Below are positions 42,653 to 50,675 of a DNA stretch of 64,000 nt, one piece after another. Each line of letters opens with the position of its first letter. Position 1 is the stretch's first letter. Position numbers and translations under genes: made by a program. Below the pieces are notes generated by a model that had not been told where the DNA came from, searched no databases, and saw only the letters and a list, made by a program, of their open reading frames with translations. Origin of the DNA: Chloroflexota bacterium (lineage in GTDB: Bacteria; Chloroflexota; Anaerolineae; Anaerolineales; Anaerolineaceae); contig JAMCRR010000053.1 of assembly GCA_023381565.1 (NCBI GenBank), positions 1 through 64,000 of the forward strand, in the 5' to 3' direction.

Positions 42653-44191
42653 ATGAGCGAGTCGTATCTGATGGCACTAGACGCCGGATCGGGTGCAGGA
42701 CGATGTTTTTTGGTCAGTTTGGATGGGAAAAAGGCTTTATCGGCTTACCAGGAATGGAGCTATTTTACTCCGCCGGGTTTAACCGCCGCCGCTTCGGCTT
42801 TCGACCCGGATACGTTCTGGTCGATCTTTGCCGGCGTCACCCAGCAAGCCCTCGCCAAAGCCGGCATCCATGGCAACCAGGTAGTTGCCATCAGCTCGAC
42901 CAGCCAGCGCGAGGGTGCGGTCTTCCTGGGTAAGGGAGGCAAAGAGGTCTATGCCGGGCCGAACCGTGATTTTCGAGCCGCATTCGAGGGCATGCAGCTT
43001 GCCAACACCTTCGGCGACGAGCTTTACCGTCGCACCGGTCACTATCCCAGCGGTCTTTTTGCCCCAGCGCGTCTGCTCTGGCATAAGAACAATCTCCCCG
43101 AAGTATATGCACAAATTACTGCCCTGCTTTCGATCAACGATTGGGTCTTGTACCGCCTGTCCGGCGAATGTGCCTGCGAACCGACCAACGCCGCAGAGAC
43201 CTGCCTGTACGACCTGGTAAACGGGGATTGGGCCTGGGATGTGATCGAATCCCTGGGGCTTAACCCGCAAATCTTCCGGCGCATCCTTCCTTCCGGCACC
43301 CAGCTTGGGGTGGTCTCCCACCAGGTTGCCGAGCAAACCGGGCTGCGTGCCGGCACCCCCGTCGTCGTTGGAGCCGCCGACACTCAATGCGGACTGACCG
43401 GCAGCGGGGCGATCTGCCCCAGCAATATCACTGCCGTTTCCGGCACGACTACGCCGGTCCAGATGGTCACCTCCATGCCCATCATTGATGAGCAGCAAAG
43501 GTTGTGGGCAGGCGCTCACATGATCCCGGGGCTTTTCATCCTGGAGAGCAACGCCGGGGGCTCGGGATCTGTGTACCAGTGGTTTCGCGACTCGTTCTGC
43601 CAGGAGGAGATGGCGCAGGCGGCGGCCCAGGGCATAAGCCCATACGAGCTGATGAATGCTCAAGCCGAGCAAGCCCCGGTGGGTGCGGCCGGGATGCAAT
43701 CGCACATCGGTCTGATGGTGATGAACGCCAAAACAATGGGCATGCCCAGCAATATTTTAATGTTCGGCATGGCTCCCCTGGCGGCTGCCAACCAATGCTG
43801 CAAACCTCTGGTGCTGCGTGCCATCCTCGAAAGCCTGGCGTTTGCCGTCAAAGCCAATGCCCAGCAAATCCTGGAAGTCTCCGGGCTGTCACCTGAGTGT
43901 ATGACCGTCTGCGGGGGCCTGGCTAACTCCCGGACCTACCTGGAGGCGCTTGCGAACACCCTGCAAATGCCGGTCAAAGTGCCGGTATTGAAAGAAGGCA
44001 CTGCAGTGGGGGCGGCGATCTGCGCCGGGGTCGGCGCAGGGGTTTACCGGGATTTCGCGGAAGGCGTCCAGGCTTTGGTGCATACCGGCTGCTTGATCGA
44101 GCCAGACTCGCGCCTGAGCAGGCAGTACCGCAATTTCTATAATCGCTGGACAAAAACCCGCCTGGCTCTCGCCAACCTGGCTGCATCCTGA
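42653..44191 (+). CDS. FGGY-family carbohydrate kinase
   Basis: A 512-residue kinase. ATG 42653 follows CTGGAGG by 5 nt, and 11 codons of upstream frame are ignored. The N-terminal phosphate loop is MALDAGSGAGRCF. STSQREGAVFL and the conserved acidic position in VGAADTQCG follow, and the C-terminal ATPase half has VSGTTTPVQ and TVCGGLANSRTYLEALANTL. The sequence is closest in feel to the autoinducer-2/pentulose/gluconate kinase subgroup, but I cannot fix the substrate. It probably phosphorylates the sugar that the class II aldolase four genes later cleaves. It begins the catabolic operon behind the SorC regulator, with 18 bp to the next gene. Confidence 0.92.
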   Translation: MSESYLMALDAGSGAGRCFLVSLDGKKALSAYQEWSYFTPPGLTAAASAFDPDTFWSIFAGVTQQALAKAGIHGNQVVAISSTSQREGAVFLGKGGKEVYAGPNRDFRAAFEGMQLANTFGDELYRRTGHYPSGLFAPARLLWHKNNLPEVYAQITALLSINDWVLYRLSGECACEPTNAAETCLYDLVNGDWAWDVIESLGLNPQIFRRILPSGTQLGVVSHQVAEQTGLRAGTPVVVGAADTQCGLTGSGAICPSNITAVSGTTTPVQMVTSMPIIDEQQRLWAGAHMIPGLFILESNAGGSGSVYQWFRDSFCQEEMAQAAAQGISPYELMNAQAEQAPVGAAGMQSHIGLMVMNAKTMGMPSNILMFGMAPLAAANQCCKPLVLRAILESLAFAVKANAQQILEVSGLSPECMTVCGGLANSRTYLEALANTLQMPVKVPVLKEGTAVGAAICAGVGAGVYRDFAEGVQALVHTGCLIEPDSRLSRQYRNFYNRWTKTRLALANLAAS

Positions 44192-44209
44192 TTTTCGAAG
44201 GAGATTGAG

Positions 44210-45220
44210 ATGATTTTTTACATCACTGCATCATTGGACGACGACGGGTTGAACCAGCTTCGTTCGCTTGGAGAAGTACGCTATTACCCCCTGGCTGAAA
44301 CGAAATCCCTTCTCGGGGGAAGCCGTCTGGTCCGCGCGTTGGAAGGTGTCGACGTCTTTATCACCGAAGCAGATAATCTCAAAGCCCGCGAGCTGGAACA
44401 GCTTACCAGCCTTCAGATCATCTGTTCATGCCGCGGCAACCCGGTCAATATCGACGTCCAGACCGCGACCACCAAGGGTATCCCGGTGATCCACACCCCC
44501 GGGCGCAACGCCGAGGGAGTAGCCGACCTGGCTGTTGCGTTGATGCTTATGCTCGGGCGCCACATCCTCCAGGCCGAAAGCGCTCTGCGCCGGCGTGACC
44601 CGGCGCAAGAGATGACCATGATGGCTCGGGTTTACTTCGATCTGAAAGGCACAGAAATGTGGTGCAAGACGGTCGGGATCGTTGGTTTTGGGGCCATTGG
44701 CCGCAAGGTCGCCGCTCGCCTGCTTCCCTTTGGCTGCCAGATCATCGCTTGCGATCCCTTCGTCGAAGAGGGTGTGATGGCAGAGCACGGCGCCGGGAAA
44801 GTCGACCTCGATGCTCTGTTGGCTGCTTCGGATTACGTCACCTTGCACGTGATGCCAAACGAAGCCAATCGGGGGATGATCGGGAAGCGCGAGATCGATT
44901 TAATGAAACCCACGGCTTACTTCATCAACACCGCCCGCTCTGCACTGACGGATGAGGCAGCACTCTGCGAGGCTCTGGCCACGCATCAGATCGCCGGAGC
45001 AGGTCTTGACGTGTACGATAAAGAACCCCTGCCCCTCGACCATCCACTGATGAAACTGGAGAACGTCGTACTCCTCCCTCATATCGGAGGGAACACGTTG
45101 GAGGTCACCACTCACCAGACCCAGATCGTCGTCCCGGATATCGTGCGCTTGATCCACGGTGAAAAACCTCATAACATCATGAACCCCGAGGTGTTGGGGA
45201 ATTTCAAATTCAGAAGGTGA
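44210..45220 (+). CDS. D-isomer-specific 2-hydroxyacid dehydrogenase
   Basis: A 336-residue NAD-dependent dehydrogenase of the phosphoglycerate-dehydrogenase family. The NAD loop is VGIVGFGAIGRKVAARL with an acidic residue at the end of the next strand (ACDPF). Catalytic residues are Arg in NTARSALTDE, Glu in YDKEPLP and His in LLPHIGGNT. No ACT domain, so it is not the full serine-pathway enzyme. Reversible oxidation of a 2-hydroxyacid such as glycerate, lactate or glycolate to the 2-keto acid is expected. AAGGAG precedes the ATG. It lies between the kinase and the aldehyde oxidoreductase, and might act on the acid made by the latter. Confidence 0.93.
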   Translation: MIFYITASLDDDGLNQLRSLGEVRYYPLAETKSLLGGSRLVRALEGVDVFITEADNLKARELEQLTSLQIICSCRGNPVNIDVQTATTKGIPVIHTPGRNAEGVADLAVALMLMLGRHILQAESALRRRDPAQEMTMMARVYFDLKGTEMWCKTVGIVGFGAIGRKVAARLLPFGCQIIACDPFVEEGVMAEHGAGKVDLDALLAASDYVTLHVMPNEANRGMIGKREIDLMKPTAYFINTARSALTDEAALCEALATHQIAGAGLDVYDKEPLPLDHPLMKLENVVLLPHIGGNTLEVTTHQTQIVVPDIVRLIHGEKPHNIMNPEVLGNFKFRR

Positions 45221-45228
45221 GATAACCG

Positions 45229-47115
45229 ATGCCCAAACCAGCATGGATCTGGAAAACCCTGCGGGTCAACCTGCGCTCCCGCACCTGGGCGGTGGAAGAA
45301 AAGCCCGAGGAATGGACGCGCCAGTTCCTGGGTGGCAGGGCTTTTGGCGCTTACCACCTCGTCCAAGAGGTGCCGGATCGGGCTGACCCGTTGGGACCCG
45401 AGAATAAGCTCATCCTGGCGACCGGGGTGCTCACCTATACGAAGCTATCCGGGGCGTCACGCTTCAGCGCGGTGGCAAAATCTCCCCTCACCGGCGGTTA
45501 CGGGGAATCCGAAGCCGGCGGTTGGTGGGGACCCGAGCTGGTGGCTGCCGGGTTCAATGCCATCATCCTCGAAGATCAAGCCGATACTCCGGTTTACCTC
45601 TTGATAAAGGACGGCCAGGTCGAAATCCGCGATGCCCGACCCATCTGGGGGTTGGCTAACCGGGAAGCGTACCGCTGGATCCAGGATCAGGCGGGCCGCT
45701 GCCGTGTGCTCCAGATCGGTCCGGCGGGAGAAAATTTGGTGCGTTACGCCTGCCTGATCAATGAGCTGCGGCATATAAATGGCCGTGGGGGTATGGGCGC
45801 CGTGATGGGCTCAAAAAACTTGAAAGCCATTGCAGTCCGAGGCTCGGCAAACCCAAAAGTACTCAACCCCGAAGCATTCGCTCCGCTGCGTGAATGGCAC
45901 AATCACTATCTGCTGACTTCATTCTACGGAAAATATTTTCGCCAGCACGGCACAAACTCGGGCACAGAATATCAGAATGTGATGGGCGCCTTGCCGACGC
46001 GCAACTTCAACGAAATGACCTTCGATGAAATCGACCAGATTTCAGCAGCAGCCTTTGAGGCGGAAGCGATCAAAAGTCGGGGGACCTGCTACGGCTGCGT
46101 TCTGCGCTGCAAACCCCTTGTGTCCCTGGCCGGGGATCTGCAGGTAGACCCTGCCTTGGGCGGGCCCGAATATGAGACTGTAGCTGCGCTGGGCTCGCTC
46201 TGCGGCATCTCGGACCGAAGAGCCATTGCTAAGGGAAATGCCTTGGCAGCCGATCTGGGTCTGGACGCGATCTCTCTGGGCTCCTGCCTGGCTTTTGCCA
46301 TGGAGTGTTACGAAGCCGGCTTAATTACCCCCCAGGAATCCGGTGGGGTCGAGCTGCGCTTCGGAAATGCCGAAGCCATGCTGGCCCTGATCGAGGACAT
46401 TGCCTTCCGCCGCGGCCTGGGCAGCCTGCTTGCCGAAGGGGTTGCGCGCGCCGCCCGCACTTTAGGACGGGGAGCGGAAGCGTTTGCTTTGCACGTCAAG
46501 GGCCAGGAATTCCCCATGCACGACCCGCGCACTAAGTACGCTCAGGCATTGGCGTACGCCGTCTCTCCAACCGGCGCCGAACACAATACCACGCCGTCAG
46601 ACGAGATGTTCTCGAAGAAAGGGGAATTCTTCAAACAAATTATGCCCCTGGGTATCGAAAAGCCGGTCCCTGAAACCAGTCTGGAAGCCGACAAGGTCCG
46701 GTTGTATACCTACCTACACCACGAGCGTAGCCTGTACAATTCGCTCTTGATTTGCCTGCATGTGGTCGACCCGGTGACACCGTTTAATCTGAACAAACTG
46801 GTCGAAATCGTACTTGCGGTCACCGGATGGGAGGTAAGCAGTTGGGAGCTAATGAAAGTGGGCGAGCGCGGCACCACCCTGGCGCGGCTGTTCAACATCC
46901 GCCAGGGCTTTACGGCAGCTGATGACCGCCTGCCCGAGAAGATGTTCGTAGAGATCAAATCGGGTCCCAAAGCCGGTAGGGTTGTCGACCCGGGGGGCGC
47001 TCCAATCGCAATCCAACTCTATTATGGCATGATGGGCTGGGACGCCGGCGGCGTACCTACCCTGGCAAAACTGGCGGAACTTGGCCTGAGCGAGGTCATC
47101 CGCAGTCCGTTCTAA
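45229..47115 (+). CDS. aor: Tungsten-dependent aldehyde:ferredoxin oxidoreductase
   Basis: A 628-residue AOR-family enzyme that oxidises an aldehyde to the carboxylic acid and reduces ferredoxin, using tungsten (or molybdenum) bis-pterin and a [4Fe-4S] cluster. Cluster ligands C287, C290, C294 and C509 correspond well to those that I recall for the Pyrococcus enzyme (288, 291, 295, 494). Pterin-site motifs NGRGGMGAVMGSKNLKA (184-200) and ESEAGGWWGPEL (93-104) are present, as are E314 in GGPEYET and H452 in TGAEHN near the metal. GGTGAG lies before ATG 45229. Being inside a sugar operon is unusual and suggests that the aldehyde is an intermediate of that pathway. It is cytoplasmic, and no ferredoxin gene is adjacent. 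Confidence 0.96.
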   Translation: MPKPAWIWKTLRVNLRSRTWAVEEKPEEWTRQFLGGRAFGAYHLVQEVPDRADPLGPENKLILATGVLTYTKLSGASRFSAVAKSPLTGGYGESEAGGWWGPELVAAGFNAIILEDQADTPVYLLIKDGQVEIRDARPIWGLANREAYRWIQDQAGRCRVLQIGPAGENLVRYACLINELRHINGRGGMGAVMGSKNLKAIAVRGSANPKVLNPEAFAPLREWHNHYLLTSFYGKYFRQHGTNSGTEYQNVMGALPTRNFNEMTFDEIDQISAAAFEAEAIKSRGTCYGCVLRCKPLVSLAGDLQVDPALGGPEYETVAALGSLCGISDRRAIAKGNALAADLGLDAISLGSCLAFAMECYEAGLITPQESGGVELRFGNAEAMLALIEDIAFRRGLGSLLAEGVARAARTLGRGAEAFALHVKGQEFPMHDPRTKYAQALAYAVSPTGAEHNTTPSDEMFSKKGEFFKQIMPLGIEKPVPETSLEADKVRLYTYLHHERSLYNSLLICLHVVDPVTPFNLNKLVEIVLAVTGWEVSSWELMKVGERGTTLARLFNIRQGFTAADDRLPEKMFVEIKSGPKAGRVVDPGGAPIAIQLYYGMMGWDAGGVPTLAKLAELGLSEVIRSPF

Positions 47116-47139
47116 ACCTTTTTCAAGGAGGAAATTGAA

Positions 47140-47523
47140 ATGGCCGGTTTTGAAACGAAAGAGGATATGGCGAAAGTCATCACCCTGTGGATCGAGAAGA
47201 TGAAAGCCGATCCCTCGATCGCCAGGCGCTGCAAAGGGGTGAATGTTACCATGGGCTATGAAATCACCGACCTGGATTTTGCTTTCCACACTGATTTTAT
47301 CGACGGAGTCGTGGACGGCGGTCTGGGTGAGGCTGATCCCCCCTCGAAAGTATTCTTGGAGATGGAAAGCGCCACCTTCGACGGCATGATGACGGGTGAG
47401 GTGGACGCTGCCTCGGCCGCCATGTCGGGAGAGATGTCGTTCTCTGGAGATATGAGCGCAGCCATGGGGCTGCAGGCTCTGCAGGAAGATTTGACCCGCA
47501 TGTATCTCGAAGCCAGAGAATAG
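47140..47523 (+). CDS. SCP2 sterol-carrier-domain protein
   Basis: A 127-residue protein matching the SCP2 fold: an N-terminal helix, central strands (VNVTMGYEITDLDFAF), SKVFLEMESATFDGMMTGEVDAASAAMSGEMSF-type repeats and a final helix. The pattern of a strand, then T-F-x-x-x-x-x-G-x-x-x-x-x-x-A-x-x-x-G-x-x-x-x-x-G-D, is typical. SCP2 domains form a hydrophobic pocket that binds lipids or other non-polar ligands. GGAGG lies before the ATG, and the gene is 24 bp after aor. In this operon it may bind a hydrophobic aldehyde or protect an unstable intermediate; that is speculative. Small stand-alone SCP2 proteins next to AOR homologues are worth tracking. Confidence 0.85.
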   Translation: MAGFETKEDMAKVITLWIEKMKADPSIARRCKGVNVTMGYEITDLDFAFHTDFIDGVVDGGLGEADPPSKVFLEMESATFDGMMTGEVDAASAAMSGEMSFSGDMSAAMGLQALQEDLTRMYLEARE

Positions 47524-47554
47524 CACTCAGGCAGGCAGAGTGTCTGAATTGATT

Positions 47555-47588
47555 CCCCGGGCACGGGTTTATGACTACGCGCCCGGGG
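47555..47588 (+). other. GC-rich hairpin before the aldolase gene
   Basis: CCCCGGGC (47555-47562) and GCCCGGGG (47581-47588) pair perfectly around an 18-nt loop. It lies between the SCP2 and aldolase genes and could attenuate transcription. No T-run follows. Confidence 0.5.
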
Positions 47589-47614
47589 GTAAAATACCGT
47601 GTGTCGTAAATATC

Positions 47615-47643
47615 GTGACTTTGCCTCAGGTTGGCAGTAGAAT
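47615..47643 (+). promoter_or_regulatory. Candidate internal promoter of the aldolase gene
   Basis: GTGACT (47615-47620), 17-bp spacer, TAGAAT (47638-47643). Transcription would start near 47650, 32 nt before the ATG. It would allow aldolase expression separate from the operon. Confidence 0.45.
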
Positions 47644-47681
47644 TTGGGGTAAAGCTGATATCTTTAGAAAGGATAATTCTT

Positions 47682-48347
47682 ATGATCATGGATACCGACC
47701 ATGTGGTCACCGATTTCGAGCTGAAAGAACAACTGGTCGAAACAACCACCGAGTTATATCGTGCCGGCCTGGTGACCGCCACTGGCGGCAATCTCAGTGT
47801 TCGCAGTGTCGAACGTGAAAATGCCATCTGGATTACTCCCAGCCAGATCTTCAAGGGAGCGCTAAAACCAGAGCAGATGACCTTGATCGACATGGATGGG
47901 AAAAGACTCGAAGGAGACTACAAACCTTCGATTGAATCCGTCTTCCACGCCGGCGTGATGAAGCTACGCCCGGAAATCCACGCCGTCGTCCATACCCACG
48001 CGCCCCTGGCGACAGTGTTTGGTATGATTGACCTGCAATTGCTACCGGTAACCACGGAAGCCATTTTCTTGATGGAATATCCCCATATCCCCTGGTACAT
48101 GGGCGGCTCGAAGGATCTCGCTAAGGCGGTCATGGAGATGGTGGGGCAAACCAAAGCTATGGGCGCCTTCTTGCGCAACCATGGGCTGCTGACCCTGGGA
48201 AAGAGCCTGCGCCAGGCCGCAGATAATACCCTCATGGCTGAACATACCGCCAAGATCTTGCTCACCCTAAAAATGACCGGAATGGAGCCTTCGCTAATTC
48301 CGGAGAAAGCTGTGAAATTCCTGTCCCAATTTGCCGGAGCGCTGTAA
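47682..48347 (+). CDS. Class II aldolase, fuculose/rhamnulose-phosphate type
   Basis: A 222-residue zinc aldolase. E85 (PSIESVFH), H104 and H106 (VHTHAPLA) and H167 (RNHGLL) correspond to the catalytic Glu and three zinc ligands of L-fuculose-1-phosphate aldolase with a constant offset of 12 residues. The TGGNLSVR phosphate loop is also present. It should split a ketose-1-phosphate into dihydroxyacetone phosphate and an aldehyde such as lactaldehyde or glycolaldehyde. Decarboxylating or epimerising relatives are the alternatives. ATG 47682 follows AAAGGA by about 8 nt. It is the last gene of the kinase/AOR operon. A hairpin without T-run (48407-48428) follows the stop. Confidence 0.9.
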   Translation: MIMDTDHVVTDFELKEQLVETTTELYRAGLVTATGGNLSVRSVERENAIWITPSQIFKGALKPEQMTLIDMDGKRLEGDYKPSIESVFHAGVMKLRPEIHAVVHTHAPLATVFGMIDLQLLPVTTEAIFLMEYPHIPWYMGGSKDLAKAVMEMVGQTKAMGAFLRNHGLLTLGKSLRQAADNTLMAEHTAKILLTLKMTGMEPSLIPEKAVKFLSQFAGAL

Positions 48348-48602
48348 TCCGCGAGACCTTGCTCATCGATATACCGGTCGGTAGGCGCGTAGCTTAAAAC
48401 CATCCATCCCTATGAATGGGAAGGGATAGTGCTGTGTAAACGAGAACCACCCAAATAATGTGATCCCACGCTCCCGAATTCACCGCGGGGAAATGAAAAT
48501 CGAGTAAAATCATTTGGGTTTGTTAGTCGGGTTATTCAGGTTACTCAACTAAAGCGCTTTCGGGGAATTATCTTTTGATATCTTCGCATTTGGGAGGTTT
48601 GC

Positions 48603-49601
48603 ATGAAGCCATTAATCAAGAAATTGGTGGAGGCGTATGGGCCGTCTGGATACGAAAGCCAGGTGCGCGACCTGGTGCGCCTCGAGGTGGAAGCCTACGC
48701 CGATGAGATCCGGGTCGATGCTCTGGGAAACTTGATCGTTCGCAAGGGAAATCCCTCCCCCGAGGGGAAAACGATTATGTTGGCCGGGCACATGGATGAG
48801 CTGGGCGTCATGGTGACTCACGTCGACGAAAAGGGTTTCCTCCGCTTCACCACGATCGGCGGGGTCTATCCACAAAACTGCCTGGGAGGGCGCGTGCGCT
48901 TCATCCAGGGGATTGAAGGCGTCATCGGGGCAGAACAGCTGGAAGGGCGTGATAAACTGGCCACTTTCGATAAGATGTATATCGATGTCGGCGCTACCAG
49001 CCGGGAAACCTGCCCGGTGAAAGTGGGCGACGTGGCTGCTTTTGATCGTCCTTTCGTTGACCTGGGTGAGCGCCTGGTTTCCAAAGCCATGGATGACCGG
49101 ATTGGCGTGGCCGTGATGGTGTCTGCCCTGCAGCAGCTCAAATCGACACCGCACCAGTTGTATTTTGTTTTCACCGTCCAGGAAGAGGTGGGCTTGCGCG
49201 GTGCAACAACGGCTGCCTTCGGGGTTAACCCCGATCTGGGTGTCGCTGTGGACGTTACTCTGGTGGGAGATACCCCTAAGGGCATCAAGATGGACGTAGC
49301 TTTGGGCAAAGGGCCAGCCGTCAAAGTGCGCGATGATTATCTGATTGTCGATCCCCGTTTGGTAGATTGGATGGCTTCGACGGCTGCAAAAGCAAACATC
49401 CCTTATCAATACGAGGTCCTGGTCGGTGGGGGGACAGACGCCGCAGCCATCAACCTCACTCGTGCCGGAGCACCGTCGACCTGCCTCTCCATCCCCACCC
49501 GCTACATCCATTCTCCTTCCGAGATGGTCGATTACAACGACGTGCAAAATGCAGTCCGCCTGCTGGTCGAGCTGCTCAGCAACCCGGTGCAGTTGAAATA
49601 A
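48603..49601 (+). CDS. M42-family metallopeptidase (first of three)
   Basis: A 332-residue dinuclear metal aminopeptidase. Metal ligands and catalytic residues fit the family: H63 and D65 (AGHMDE), D164/D165 (MDDR), catalytic E194 and E195 (QEEVG), D217 (AVDVT) and H303 (RYIHSP). M42 enzymes form tetrahedral dodecamers that trim peptides in the cytoplasm (PepA/TET, glutamyl aminopeptidase, deblocking aminopeptidase). GGGAGG lies before the ATG. It opens a three-gene operon of paralogues. The 255-bp gap upstream holds the inverted repeat at 48407-48428 and no gene. Confidence 0.95.
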   Translation: MKPLIKKLVEAYGPSGYESQVRDLVRLEVEAYADEIRVDALGNLIVRKGNPSPEGKTIMLAGHMDELGVMVTHVDEKGFLRFTTIGGVYPQNCLGGRVRFIQGIEGVIGAEQLEGRDKLATFDKMYIDVGATSRETCPVKVGDVAAFDRPFVDLGERLVSKAMDDRIGVAVMVSALQQLKSTPHQLYFVFTVQEEVGLRGATTAAFGVNPDLGVAVDVTLVGDTPKGIKMDVALGKGPAVKVRDDYLIVDPRLVDWMASTAAKANIPYQYEVLVGGGTDAAAINLTRAGAPSTCLSIPTRYIHSPSEMVDYNDVQNAVRLLVELLSNPVQLK

Positions 49602-49607
49602 GGATGC

Positions 49608-50672
49608 ATGGCAATGAGCGACCTGGTTCAATTTCTTAAAGAGATGATCTCAGCGCCCGGCCTCTCCGGTTACGAGACACCCGTGCGTGAGATTATTGCC
49701 GACCGCTGGCGTCCCCTGGTGGATGAGCTGCGTACCAGCCGGTTGGGCAGCCTGGAAGGGCTGCGTAAAGGCCGAGGCGCTGAGCCGCGCCCCAGCCTGC
49801 TTCTGGCAGCCCACATGGACGCCATCGGTTTGATCGTTTCCGGCATCGCTGGCGAACACCTCCGCTTTACCGAAATCGGAGGCGTGGATCCGCGCATTCT
49901 CCCCGGACAGCCCGTCCTGGTGCACGGGCGCCGGCCTCTGCCGGGCGTCATTGTACAGCCGCCTGCCGGCTTGCTCCCTCCCGACATCAAGGATAACCCG
50001 GTGCCTATGGAACGTCTGTGGGTGGACGTCGGGCTGACATCAGAAGAGGTTGCCAACCTGGTGCATTCCGGCGATCTGATTTCCTTCGCCCAACCACCCA
50101 TCGATCTATCGGGAAATATTCTCTCCGGCCACACCATGGACGACCGCGTCTCGGTGGCTGCGGTCACCTTCTGTCTTGAAGAGCTCCAAACTCGCCTTCA
50201 TGCCTGGGACATTTGGGCTGTCGCTACGGTACAGGAAGAGACCAGTTTTGGCGGGGCGTATACTTCCACCTTCGGCCTTAATCCGGATATGGGCATTGCC
50301 ATCGACGTCACCCACGCCAAAGGCCCCGGAACAAGCGAAGCGACTATACCGCCCCTGGGGAAGGGCCTCGTCCTGGGTATTGGGCCAAATTCCCACCCCT
50401 TCCTCTTCAAGAAGTTGAAAGAACTGGCAGAAGAGCTGGAGATCCCCTATCACATCGAGCCTTATGCGCGCCATTCAGGCACAGACGCCTACGCCATACA
50501 GGTTACCGCCGAAGGAAAGCCCAGCATGGTAATCAGCATTCCGCTGCGCTACATGCACACTCCAGTCGAAACCGTCTCGATCAAGGACATCAAGCGGGTC
50601 GGGCGGCTGCTGGCAGCCTTTATCACCTCGCTGGACGACCAGTTCCTCCAGCAAATCAATTGGGAAGCGTAG
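49608..50672 (+). CDS. M42-family metallopeptidase (second of three)
   Basis: A 354-residue paralogue starting 6 bp after the first. Family motifs are AAHMDAIGL, TMDDRVS, VQEETSFGGA, AIDVTHA and RYMHTP. The usual Glu of HMDE is Ala (HMDA) and the residues after the catalytic EE pair are TSFGG instead of VGLRG, so the active site is slightly changed and specificity may differ. Two ATGs, 49608 and 49614, are possible starts; AAGGA precedes both. It is translationally close to both neighbours. Confidence 0.94.
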   Translation: MAMSDLVQFLKEMISAPGLSGYETPVREIIADRWRPLVDELRTSRLGSLEGLRKGRGAEPRPSLLLAAHMDAIGLIVSGIAGEHLRFTEIGGVDPRILPGQPVLVHGRRPLPGVIVQPPAGLLPPDIKDNPVPMERLWVDVGLTSEEVANLVHSGDLISFAQPPIDLSGNILSGHTMDDRVSVAAVTFCLEELQTRLHAWDIWAVATVQEETSFGGAYTSTFGLNPDMGIAIDVTHAKGPGTSEATIPPLGKGLVLGIGPNSHPFLFKKLKELAEELEIPYHIEPYARHSGTDAYAIQVTAEGKPSMVISIPLRYMHTPVETVSIKDIKRVGRLLAAFITSLDDQFLQQINWEA

Positions 50673-50675
50673 CTT

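Noticed and set aside
42779-43705. 308-codon minus-strand frame
   Set aside because: It lies inside the FGGY kinase gene in antisense and has no family features.
48612-49631. 339-codon minus-strand frame, plus a 165-codon frame in the next M42 gene
   Set aside because: Both are antisense to M42 peptidase genes with intact metal ligands; such shadows are usual at this GC content.
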